A stretch of DNA of 14,028 bases from Bacillota bacterium (GTDB lineage: Bacteria > Eremiobacterota > SpSt-956 > JAKJGF01), in the NCBI GenBank assembly GCA_029555925.1, contig JAKPQU010000431.1, positions 1 through 14,028 on the forward strand. Direction: 5' to 3'. Below, in pieces: positions 1 through 5,327 of this stretch. The notes under the pieces were generated by a model, which worked only from the letters and a program-made list of their open reading frames with translations, had not been told where the DNA came from and searched no databases. Positions within the stretch are counted from its first letter, which is position 1. The number at the start of each line of letters is the position of its first letter. The position numbers were made by a program, and so were the translations under genes.

Positions 1-33
1 GCCTCAAATGGCTTTTCAGACACCCTCTTATAC

Positions 34-59
34 TTTTATGCATAGATAATTGCATAAAA
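34..59. repeat. Perfect 9-bp inverted repeat (hairpin or operator)
   Basis: TTTTATGCA at 34-42 is the exact reverse complement of TGCATAAAA at 51-59, with an 8-nt spacer. The right arm runs into further A residues and the left arm begins with a T run. It could be a weak bidirectional terminator for a gene off the left edge, an operator, or a recombination site. The same TTATGCAT core recurs at 167-174, paired with a near-complementary ATGTATAA at 152-159. Confidence 0.55.
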
Positions 60-150
60 AATTCAGTCAAAATACAAACAATGATAAAATTTTCCCTGGT
101 ATTTTCATGATGCAATTGTCTTCAAAATTAAGTATATTATACAATATAGT

Positions 151-269
151 TATGTATAAGTCAAGTTTATGCATCAATGTAATACTTTTAAAACATAGTA
201 TTTACAAGGGTTTTAAGCAATTAAAAAATAATTAAAATAATGCTTTATTTTTAGCTTGACTTTTACATA
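151..269. repeat. 15-bp inverted repeat pair around AAGTCAAG
   Basis: TATGTATAAGTCAAG at 151-165 matches the reverse complement of CTTGACTTTTACATA at 255-269 at 14 of 15 positions. The right copy overlaps the proposed -35 box of the HTH/recombinase genes. The pair could be binding sites for the adjacent tandem-HTH protein or crossover-flanking sites for the recombinase. AT-richness makes chance matches easier, although the shared GTCAAG core is not AT-only. Confidence 0.4.
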
Positions 270-284
270 AATATATAATAATAT
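256..284 (+). promoter_or_regulatory. Possible sigma70-type promoter for HTH/recombinase genes
   Basis: TTGACT at 256-261 is followed after 17 bp by TAATAT at 279-284. A start near 291 would leave only a very short leader before the AGAGGTG ribosome binding site at about 293-299 and the ATG at 305. An alternative TATAAT at 274-279 has a spacer of only 12 bp. The very AT-rich context means this could be coincidence. Confidence 0.35.
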
Positions 285-304
285 TATTTACAGAGGTGTA
301 AACT

Positions 305-637
305 ATGAAAAAATTAGGCTTGGAAACATGTCAAAAATTACGAGATGAAGGAAAAACTTACAAAGAAATAGCCGATTATTTTAAAGTAAGTAAGCAGGCT
401 GTATTTGATTTGTTGGATAAAACTGGTTCGCCACGTAAAACTAAATATTCAAAATATTATGAGGAATGGGAAAAACTTTACCAGGAAGGTATGAGCACTA
501 ATGAGATTGCGAAAAAATATAATTGCAATCAGACAACTGTTTATCATTACCTTTCGAAAAAAATTGTAATAGATGCCAGTAAAGCTGCAGAAAGAATCTG
601 GAAGAAAAGAAAACAAAAGCCGGTGAAATCAGAATGA
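305..637 (+). CDS. Small tandem helix-turn-helix DNA-binding protein
   Basis: This 110-residue protein contains two successive homeodomain-like HTH units. The first (about residues 10-42) reads LRDEGKTYKEIADYFKVSKQ followed by AVFDLL. The second (about 56-86) has the parallel pattern LYQEG, STNEIAKKYNCNQTTVYHYL. This looks like an internal duplication of a Hin/sigma-region-4-like HTH. The C-terminal tail (about 88-110) is rich in Lys and Arg. An AGAGGTG ribosome binding site lies 5-6 nt before the ATG. The stop overlaps the recombinase start as ATGA, so translational coupling is likely. Small HTH proteins beside serine recombinases are often regulators or accessory factors, and that role is inferred from context. 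I see no other domain and do not recognise a named family. Confidence 0.85.
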   Translation: MKKLGLETCQKLRDEGKTYKEIADYFKVSKQAVFDLLDKTGSPRKTKYSKYYEEWEKLYQEGMSTNEIAKKYNCNQTTVYHYLSKKIVIDASKAAERIWKKRKQKPVKSE

Positions 638-1509
638 AAGCTGCTGTAATATATGCCCGTGTATCACATGAAAAATCAGATGTTGAAAATTCTATCCAGG
701 CACAAATAAGTTCATGCAAAAAATATGCTGAAATCAATGGGTATTCTATTTACAATATTTATACAGATGAAGTAATTTCAGGTAAGTCTTCTGAAAACAG
801 ACCTGCATTTAAAGAGCTAATTCGAGATGCAAAACAGAAAAAATTTCAAGTTGTAATGGTGGATAAGCTGGATAGATTTTCCAGGAGTATAATAGATACC
901 ACTGTAAACATGGAGCTTCTAAAAAAATACGGTGTAACACTCTGTGGAATAAACGATGTAGGGCAGGTAGACACCGCCGCAACAAAGATGATTGCAAACG
1001 TAATGAGCTGTATAAATGAATTCTACATCGATAATCTGGCAATAGAGATAAAAAAAGGTCAGAAGCAGAATATGAGACGGGGCTTTCACTATGGCGGAAA
1101 GTTCCCGTATGGTTACAGGGGGGTAAAAGTAAAAGAAGGTGATAGAGAAAAAACAAAGTTGGAGTTAGATCCTGTAGAAGCGCCGATAATAAGAGAAATT
1201 TTTGAAAGGTCTGCTTCCGGGCAGAATTCCAGAGAGATAATAAAATTCTTAAATTCTACTCCATTGAAACCGAGAATTTCTTCTTCTTGGACGAAACAAT
1301 ATGTTCTGGAAATTTTAAATAATCGGCTTTATACAGGAGAGAAGAGATACGAAGATATAATTTGCAATATTCCGGCATTGATAAGCAAAGAACTCTTTGA
1401 TCTTGCCCGGCAGAGACGACAAAAGAATATAGGCGTAAAAAATAAAAGAAATATAGTTTATCCTCTTTCCAGTGTTTCCAGATGTTCTGAATGTGTAAAG
1501 GATAAATAA
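634..1509 (+). CDS. Large-type serine recombinase, truncated in the zinc ribbon
   Basis: Serine recombinases cut and rejoin DNA through a phosphoserine link. The N-terminal resolvase domain (about 1-145) has YARVS with nucleophile Ser11 and Arg9, and KLDRFSRS (78-85) supplying catalytic Arg81 and Arg84. A Recombinase domain follows (about 155-270), with FPYGYR, PIIREIFE and LNNRLYTGEKRY. A zinc ribbon then starts with C284-x-x-C287 and the protein ends four residues later, so the second Cys pair and the usual coiled-coil tail are absent. At 291 residues it is well short of the roughly 450-550 usual for large serine recombinases. It overlaps the upstream HTH gene by 4 nt, with GGTGA at 622-626 as a possible ribosome binding site. 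The catalytic residues look intact, but DNA targeting by the missing part would be lost. It may be a decayed element, or a short form working with the HTH partner. Confidence 0.88.
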   Translation: MKAAVIYARVSHEKSDVENSIQAQISSCKKYAEINGYSIYNIYTDEVISGKSSENRPAFKELIRDAKQKKFQVVMVDKLDRFSRSIIDTTVNMELLKKYGVTLCGINDVGQVDTAATKMIANVMSCINEFYIDNLAIEIKKGQKQNMRRGFHYGGKFPYGYRGVKVKEGDREKTKLELDPVEAPIIREIFERSASGQNSREIIKFLNSTPLKPRISSSWTKQYVLEILNNRLYTGEKRYEDIICNIPALISKELFDLARQRRQKNIGVKNKRNIVYPLSSVSRCSECVKDK

Positions 1510-1510
1510 T

Positions 1511-2053
1511 ATGATAACAGTACTGTTCGGACTTCCCGGTACAGGTAAAACTACTGTAAGAGAAGAACTTTGTAAATATCTGGATTTTTATTATTTTAGT
1601 ACAGATGAACTCAGAAGGGATGTTTTAACCTCTTCTTCAGAAAATTTTTCCTATGAAGATACTGCACCTCTTAAATGGGAGGAAATACTTATGGCTTACA
1701 GGATTGTATGCTATGCTGCAAAACCTCTCATTGAATTAAAGAAGCATATCCTCTTTGATGCATCTTTTTCAAGCAAGGTTATGAGGCAGTATGTAATAGA
1801 TCTTGCTAAAAATACAGAAAGTGCCATTTATTTTCTGGAAATCGTCTGCCCTGAAGACATAGTAAAAGAAAGACTTCTCTGGAGATTAAATGAAAAAACC
1901 TCTGAAAGCAATGCAGGATGGGAGGTTTATAAGAAAGTAAAGAAGACCTTTGAACCATTTGAAGAAGACCATTTTGTGATTGATACGTCAAAGGATGTAA
2001 CACCTCAGATTAAAGAATTTCTCAGACTCTGTAACATACAGTTACTTCATTAA
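1511..2053 (+). CDS. P-loop ATPase / kinase-like protein (AAA_33 / zeta-toxin type)
   Basis: This 180-residue single-domain protein begins with a Walker A motif, GLPGTGKTT (residues 7-15). STDELRR (30-36) follows, a signature of small-molecule and nucleotide kinase-like NTPases. LFDASF (81-86) stands at the Walker B-like strand. A lid-like segment contains KERLLWRL (119-126), and VIDTS (156-160) is in the last strand. Relatives include chloramphenicol phosphotransferase-like and zeta-toxin-like P-loop proteins, and the substrate cannot be told. The ATG lies 1 nt after the recombinase stop and uses AAAGGA (1497-1502) inside the recombinase 3' end as its ribosome binding site, so the genes are probably co-transcribed. 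Its 3' end overlaps the convergent cyclic-nucleotide-binding gene by 12 bp. I see no antitoxin partner, so a toxin role is only one possibility. Confidence 0.82.
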   Translation: MITVLFGLPGTGKTTVREELCKYLDFYYFSTDELRRDVLTSSSENFSYEDTAPLKWEEILMAYRIVCYAAKPLIELKKHILFDASFSSKVMRQYVIDLAKNTESAIYFLEIVCPEDIVKERLLWRLNEKTSESNAGWEVYKKVKKTFEPFEEDHFVIDTSKDVTPQIKEFLRLCNIQLLH

Positions 2054-2491
2054 TTCGAGAAGTTTTTTTTCTGATTTCACAAGGCGTTTTACAAGTACAT
2101 CCATGATCCCTATGGAAACTTCCGGGAATTCCCTTAATATATCAAGGAAATTTTCCCTGTTTATTCTGATTCCTGAAAATTTTTTACTTACCCTTGCAGA
2201 GGCACTTCTTGGACACTGGCTTATAATGGCATATTCTCCGAATATATCGTTTTTCTCTATCACTCTTAATATTACCTCTCTCCCGTCAGGCAATTTTTTA
2301 AAAATTTCTACTGCACCTTCGAAGATAACATAGGCATCAAAAGCTTCGTCCCCTTCTTCAAACAGTATATCTCCTTCAGGACAGCATATTTCCGATGATG
2401 TAAAAGCAATAATTTTAACCTCATCATAAGGTATTGTTTCAAATAAATCACATGCTTTTAAATAATCTATTTTTTCAGATAGACTGTACAT
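2042..2491 (-). CDS. Stand-alone cyclic-nucleotide-binding domain protein
   Basis: This 149-residue protein is a single CNB (CAP/PKA-regulatory-type) domain. The N-terminal helices carry FETIPYDEV (17-25). PEGDILFEEGD (38-48) and YVIFEGAVEIF (54-64) form the beta-roll, and the phosphate-binding cassette FGEYA (84-88) leads to PRSASA (94-99). Glu86 and Arg95 match the ligand-contacting Glu and Arg of the family. The C-terminus is a helix (about 112-148) with no DNA-binding HTH, so this is not a CRP-like transcription factor. It probably transmits cNMP binding by protein contact, and loss of cNMP binding cannot be excluded. A GGAAGAGGCGG-like ribosome binding site precedes the ATG. It lies 45 bp downstream of the GAF gene on the same strand and is probably co-transcribed. 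Its end overlaps the convergent P-loop gene by 12 bp. Confidence 0.88.
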   Translation of the reverse strand: MYSLSEKIDYLKACDLFETIPYDEVKIIAFTSSEICCPEGDILFEEGDEAFDAYVIFEGAVEIFKKLPDGREVILRVIEKNDIFGEYAIISQCPRSASARVSKKFSGIRINRENFLDILREFPEVSIGIMDVLVKRLVKSEKKLLELMK

Positions 2492-2514
2492 TATACACCG
2501 CCTCTTCCGGTTTA

Positions 2515-2528
2515 GTGTTCATTGTTCA
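2515..2528. repeat. Short two-unit heptamer tract between the CNB and GAF genes
   Basis: GTGTTCA and TTGTTCA stand back to back. In reverse complement these read TGAACAATGAACAC, which resembles the GTGANCA heptamers at 9321-9397. With only two units this may be a remnant or chance, but its position in the 45-bp gap matches the habit of such repeats in this window of sitting between genes. Confidence 0.35.
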
Positions 2529-2536
2529 ACTACATT

Positions 2537-3454
2537 CTAAAAACTCCATAGTTTATTTTCACCTTCTGTATTATGGATATATTCAAGAAAATATGTGAGG
2601 AATTTTTTACATAATTCTCTGCTGTGATGGTCATGTTCTCCTATTTCATGAAGGAGTTTCGCAAGATGTAATGTCTCCTGGTAGGCTTCTCCCAGTTCCA
2701 TTTTTTTCGACAGTTCCAAAGCATATTCAGTTATTTTTTCCGTAAGGTCTTCTCCTTTTAATTCCATGGTTGTCCGGGAAGATATTTGCTTCAAGGTAGC
2801 TAAAAATAAAAAACTTATATCCCTGTATATACTCATATTATATACAAGAGTGGCGAGTAAATCCGACATTGTTGTGAGAAGATTCATGTCTTCAATCGTA
2901 AAGGGTTCATTGTTAATTTTATCAAAAGCTTCTACGACACCTATTATATCTCCATTATAAATAAGAGGTACACAGAGAATTGACTCGGGATGATATCCTG
3001 TTGCTTCGGCTATATCTTTTTTCCATCTCGGGTCAGATTGAATATTTGCTGCAATTACAGGTTCTCCTGTAACTGCCACTGCTCCTGCTATGCCTTCACC
3101 GACAGGAAATCTGAATACCATCGGTTTTTCTCTGTCAGGGTCTGTTTCAAGAACCAGTTCCTTTGTTTTCTTATCTACAAGCAGTATGGAACTCCATTCG
3201 GCATTCAGAAGTTTTCTTATAGTTCTGAGTGTTGATTTTATTAAATAAATATAACCTTCAGGTTCTGCCACAGTCATAGTAGTGTTCAGAAGTTCCATTA
3301 ATTCCCTTATTCTTTCTTCAAAGGAAACTTCTTCCAGCCTGGATTTCAGCATATCTCTTTCTTTTGTAACATCTCTCAGTCTGAGGAACGTTGTATCATA
3401 TTCTTTTTGAAGTTCTTCCAGCTTCTTTTTAAGTTCTGACGAATTATCTGACAT
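2537..3454 (-). CDS. Coiled-coil / GAF-domain signalling protein with HD-like tail
   Basis: The 305-residue protein has no signal peptide or membrane span, so it is probably cytosolic. Residues 5-57 form a charged coiled coil (KKKLEELQKEYD and onwards). Residues about 66-208 are a GAF domain: SSILLVDKKTKELVLET (88-104), FPVGEGIAGAV (116-126), GEPVIAANIQSDPRW (130-144), then SILCVPLIYNGDIIGVVEAF (158-177). GAF domains bind small ligands or dimerise, and the ligand is not predictable here. The tail (215-295) is helical and contains EYALELSKKMELGEA and LAKLLHEIGEHD, reminiscent of the first helices of an HD/HD-GYP domain but with His-Glu (269-270) in place of His-Asp. An AGGGAGGGG ribosome binding site supports the ATG. 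It is the first gene of a likely two-gene unit with the CNB gene. Confidence 0.86.
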   Translation of the reverse strand: MSDNSSELKKKLEELQKEYDTTFLRLRDVTKERDMLKSRLEEVSFEERIRELMELLNTTMTVAEPEGYIYLIKSTLRTIRKLLNAEWSSILLVDKKTKELVLETDPDREKPMVFRFPVGEGIAGAVAVTGEPVIAANIQSDPRWKKDIAEATGYHPESILCVPLIYNGDIIGVVEAFDKINNEPFTIEDMNLLTTMSDLLATLVYNMSIYRDISFLFLATLKQISSRTTMELKGEDLTEKITEYALELSKKMELGEAYQETLHLAKLLHEIGEHDHHSRELCKKFLTYFLEYIHNTEGENKLWSF

Positions 3455-3478
3455 GAAAAATCCCCTCCCTGTATTTTT

Positions 3479-3639
3479 ATTATAGTTAGTTTTATAAATT
3501 ATTAGAAATCAGGTGTTTCGTGACGCGTGACGCGTAACGCGTAACGCGAGGATTATCTGTAATTTTTTATACTGTAACATTGTAAAATAATTCTTATACT
3601 TATAAGAAAAGTCCTTCTTTTTATGTAACTAACTATAAT
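3479..3639. repeat. 13-bp inverted repeat, each arm carrying an outward -10 box
   Basis: ATTATAGTTAGTT at 3479-3491 is the exact reverse complement of AACTAACTATAAT at 3627-3639. Read outward, each arm ends in TATAAT: on the - strand this points to the GAF gene about 25 bp away, and on the + strand it points toward the FecR gene. Matching -35 boxes are poor (TTCTAA-like and GTCCTT-like at 17 bp). It may be a twin promoter element with a conserved AACTAAC motif, or the ends of a small 161-bp inserted unit. No target duplication is visible. Confidence 0.55.
3521..3548. repeat. Heptanucleotide repeat array, TRACGCG x4
   Basis: Four head-to-tail units are visible: TGACGCG, TGACGCG, TAACGCG, TAACGCG. 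They form a GC-rich island within very AT-rich DNA and create overlapping palindromic ACGCGT sites. Reverse-complement units occur at 5289-5309, so the FecR gene is bracketed by oppositely oriented copies. Dispersed 7-bp repeats of this sort are known in several bacterial groups. Their function is unknown. Confidence 0.85.
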
Positions 3640-3683
3640 TTAAAGGTATAGGATTTTTCATTTTTAATGGCGTAAAATAAAGC

Positions 3684-3719
3684 TTTAGATAAAAATTAAA
3701 TAGATGCAATTTATCTAAA
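3684..3719. repeat. 10-bp perfect palindrome upstream of the FecR promoter
   Basis: TTTAGATAAA at 3684-3693 is the exact reverse complement of TTTATCTAAA at 3710-3719, with a 16-nt spacer. It lies roughly 40-75 bp upstream of the proposed -35 box, where an activator could bind. The arms are AT-rich, so chance formation is possible. Confidence 0.35.
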
Positions 3720-3759
3720 TAATTTATAAAAAGTAATGTGAATTTTAGAAATATTTTTC

Positions 3760-3789
3760 TTGCATAAGAATATATAAAACAGGTATAAT
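3760..3789 (+). promoter_or_regulatory. Sigma70-like promoter for the FecR gene
   Basis: TTGCAT at 3760-3765 is followed after 18 bp by a consensus TATAAT at 3784-3789. A start near 3796 gives a leader of about 80 nt. A GGGAG ribosome binding site at 3867-3871 stands 7 nt before the ATG at 3879. This is the best-matched promoter in the window and may drive the following kinase genes too, since no terminator is seen between them. Confidence 0.55.
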
Positions 3790-3878
3790 TATAATGAAAA
3801 TGAATGTTTTAAAAAAATGAAATGTTAAGGAAAATTCTGATTTTCCATATAAATGTTTTATAGAAAGGGAGCATTTTT

Positions 3879-5222
3879 ATGTACAGATTGATTTGTTCCA
3901 TTCTGTTAATTGTTATTACTTCATTCCCGTCTATGGCCTTTAAAGAAAGCCAGGGACTGGATAATTTTGTTTTTTCTCCTGATACTGCTGTTATTATTAC
4001 AGATCTTCAGGGACAGATTGATGTTTTGCCATCAGATAAGGGAGAAAGTATTCTTGTAAAAACAGGAGATATTATTTCCTTGAAAGATAAACTCATAAGC
4101 GGTGATAAAAGCCGGTGTAAAATGGTTTTTTCTGATGGAAGCACCTTAAAGATCGGTTCCTCCACGGAAATCGAATTCTGTGACAGAGAAAAAATAACTA
4201 TGTCTTCTGGTAAATTATGGGGTAATATAAAAGATGGCAGTAATCTAAATATCATCACACAGGCAGGAACTGCTGTTATAAAGGGTACAGAAATGGAAAT
4301 TGAAGGAACAGAAAATTCTTCTACCCTTACAGTAATAAAAGGAACGGTTGAGTTTTTTAATAATTCAGGTTCCCTTCTTGTCAGGGAAAAGACTGTTGCT
4401 ACTGCAACTGCTGATACGGCTCCTTCGGAAATAAAAAAACTTTCAGATGATGAGATATTAAAAAAACTTGAATGGAGCAGTTTTGGCAATCCGCGGGTAA
4501 TGGTGTTAATAGAAGAAGTAAATTTTGAAAAGAAAGGTTTTATTACGGAAGGTATTCTGAACAGTTCTCTCGGTGATAACCATTATCATCTTATAGATGA
4601 AACTCAAATAAATGCCATAAGAGAAACGGATGAAGCAAAAAAAGGACTTACAGGTGATCCTGTATCTGCCGCCACGTTAGGCAAAAGACTTAAATCTGAT
4701 ATAATAGTTATAGGTAAGGTTGCAACGGAATTTGTAGGACAGATGTCTACCTCCCAGAATACTGTGTTTACGTCAAATGCCAGATGTGATATAAGGGTTG
4801 TTATATCTGATACAGGTCAGATAATACTTGCAAAAACCGTCAGTCAGAAAGGAACAAGCCTGTCCAGAGAAGAGGCAGGAAATAAAGCAATAAAAAAAAT
4901 GGCCGATCTGATAGTCAGGGACCTTGTGTGGGAAATACCTGTAAAATATACTGTTTTGAGTAATTCTCACAGATCCATACAGATTATTGTAAGCAACTGT
5001 GATTTTACGTCCCGCGATAAAATAATTGAACATTTGAAGCAAAATCCTGTTACAAGTAACCATGTTTATCCCAGATCCTTTGAAAATTCCATAGCTATTA
5101 TTGATATAGAGTATATAGGTACATCTGATGAGCTTGCAGGTGAAATATTGAAAATTTCGAATCCGAAGATTTCCGTTACAGGCGTTACTATGAATAGAAT
5201 AGAGATTTCTGTGACAAAATAA
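3879..5222 (+). CDS. Secreted FecR-domain protein with CsgG/FlgT-like C-terminal half
   Basis: This 447-residue protein begins with a signal peptide: a short basic start, a hydrophobic core of about residues 5-16, and likely cleavage after SMA-20. No lipobox Cys follows, so it is probably periplasmic or secreted. Residues about 35-180 form a FecR-type beta-rich domain: VKTGDIISLKDKLISGDKSR (60-79), SDGSTLKIGSSTEIEF (85-100), and TQAGTAVIKGTEMEIE (127-142) then TVIKGTVEF. Residues about 204-350 resemble a CsgG/FlgT-middle/TolB-N-like fold: PRVMVLIEEVNF, LIDETQINAI (238-247), AATLGKRLKSDIIVIGK (264-280), then a strand-rich end. A final alpha/beta region spans about 356-447 (YTVL to ISVTK). FecR domains usually serve in signalling or as envelope scaffolds, and no sigma or anti-sigma partner is next door. 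The two kinase genes follow on the same strand, suggesting an envelope-side component of the same system (inference). Confidence 0.85.
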   Translation: MYRLICSILLIVITSFPSMAFKESQGLDNFVFSPDTAVIITDLQGQIDVLPSDKGESILVKTGDIISLKDKLISGDKSRCKMVFSDGSTLKIGSSTEIEFCDREKITMSSGKLWGNIKDGSNLNIITQAGTAVIKGTEMEIEGTENSSTLTVIKGTVEFFNNSGSLLVREKTVATATADTAPSEIKKLSDDEILKKLEWSSFGNPRVMVLIEEVNFEKKGFITEGILNSSLGDNHYHLIDETQINAIRETDEAKKGLTGDPVSAATLGKRLKSDIIVIGKVATEFVGQMSTSQNTVFTSNARCDIRVVISDTGQIILAKTVSQKGTSLSREEAGNKAIKKMADLIVRDLVWEIPVKYTVLSNSHRSIQIIVSNCDFTSRDKIIEHLKQNPVTSNHVYPRSFENSIAIIDIEYIGTSDELAGEILKISNPKISVTGVTMNRIEISVTK

Positions 5223-5288
5223 TTCTGCCTGATGCAAAGGCAATCTACAAATGATTATGACTGACTCTGTCGAAAATCTGTCCTCGTG

Positions 5289-5309
5289 TCACGCGTTACG
5301 CGTCACGAT
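5289..5309. repeat. Heptanucleotide repeat, inverted copy of the TRACGCG family
   Basis: Units TCACGCG, TTACGCG and the partial TCACGAT are consecutive. They are the reverse complement of the family at 3521-3548. The tract ends 5 nt before the GAGAGGT ribosome binding site of the first kinase gene (5314-5320), so it lies in its leader and could affect mRNA structure there. The rest of the 105-bp gap shows no promoter or terminator that I can support. Confidence 0.8.
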
Positions 5310-5327
5310 TCCTGAGAGGTAGTAGTT

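Larger units (their letters stand above)
1..304. other. AT-rich gap upstream of the recombination genes
   Basis: I see no convincing gene here. One open frame of 61 codons (50-235) has no ribosome binding site and a low-complexity AT-driven composition, so I treat it as spurious. The stretch holds a hairpin-forming palindrome at 34-59, a second palindrome at 152-174 sharing the TTATGCAT core, an inverted copy of an AAGTCAAG-containing element (151-165 and 255-269), and a possible promoter just before the HTH gene. The density of palindromes fits a control or recombination site region. That function is inference. Confidence 0.6.
3455..3878. other. Divergent intergenic control region (424 bp)
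   Basis: No coding region is supported between the GAF gene (-) and the FecR gene (+). The stretch contains a 13-bp inverted repeat with outward TATAAT boxes (3479-3491, 3627-3639), a GC-rich heptamer array between them (3521-3548), a 10-bp palindrome (3684-3719) and a sigma70-like promoter (3760-3789). The rest is AT-rich, with no further structure that I can defend. Confidence 0.7.

Noticed and set aside
50..235. A 61-codon open frame in the left gap
   Set aside because: No ribosome binding site, AT-driven low-complexity composition, and it covers palindromes; most likely non-coding.
274..279. TATAAT as the -10 box for the HTH gene
   Set aside because: The spacing to TTGACT is only 12 bp; TAATAT at 279-284 fits better.
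1511..2053. Toxin-antitoxin (zeta type) system
   Set aside because: The P-loop signature fits loosely, but no antitoxin-like partner gene is adjacent; the upstream neighbour is a recombinase.
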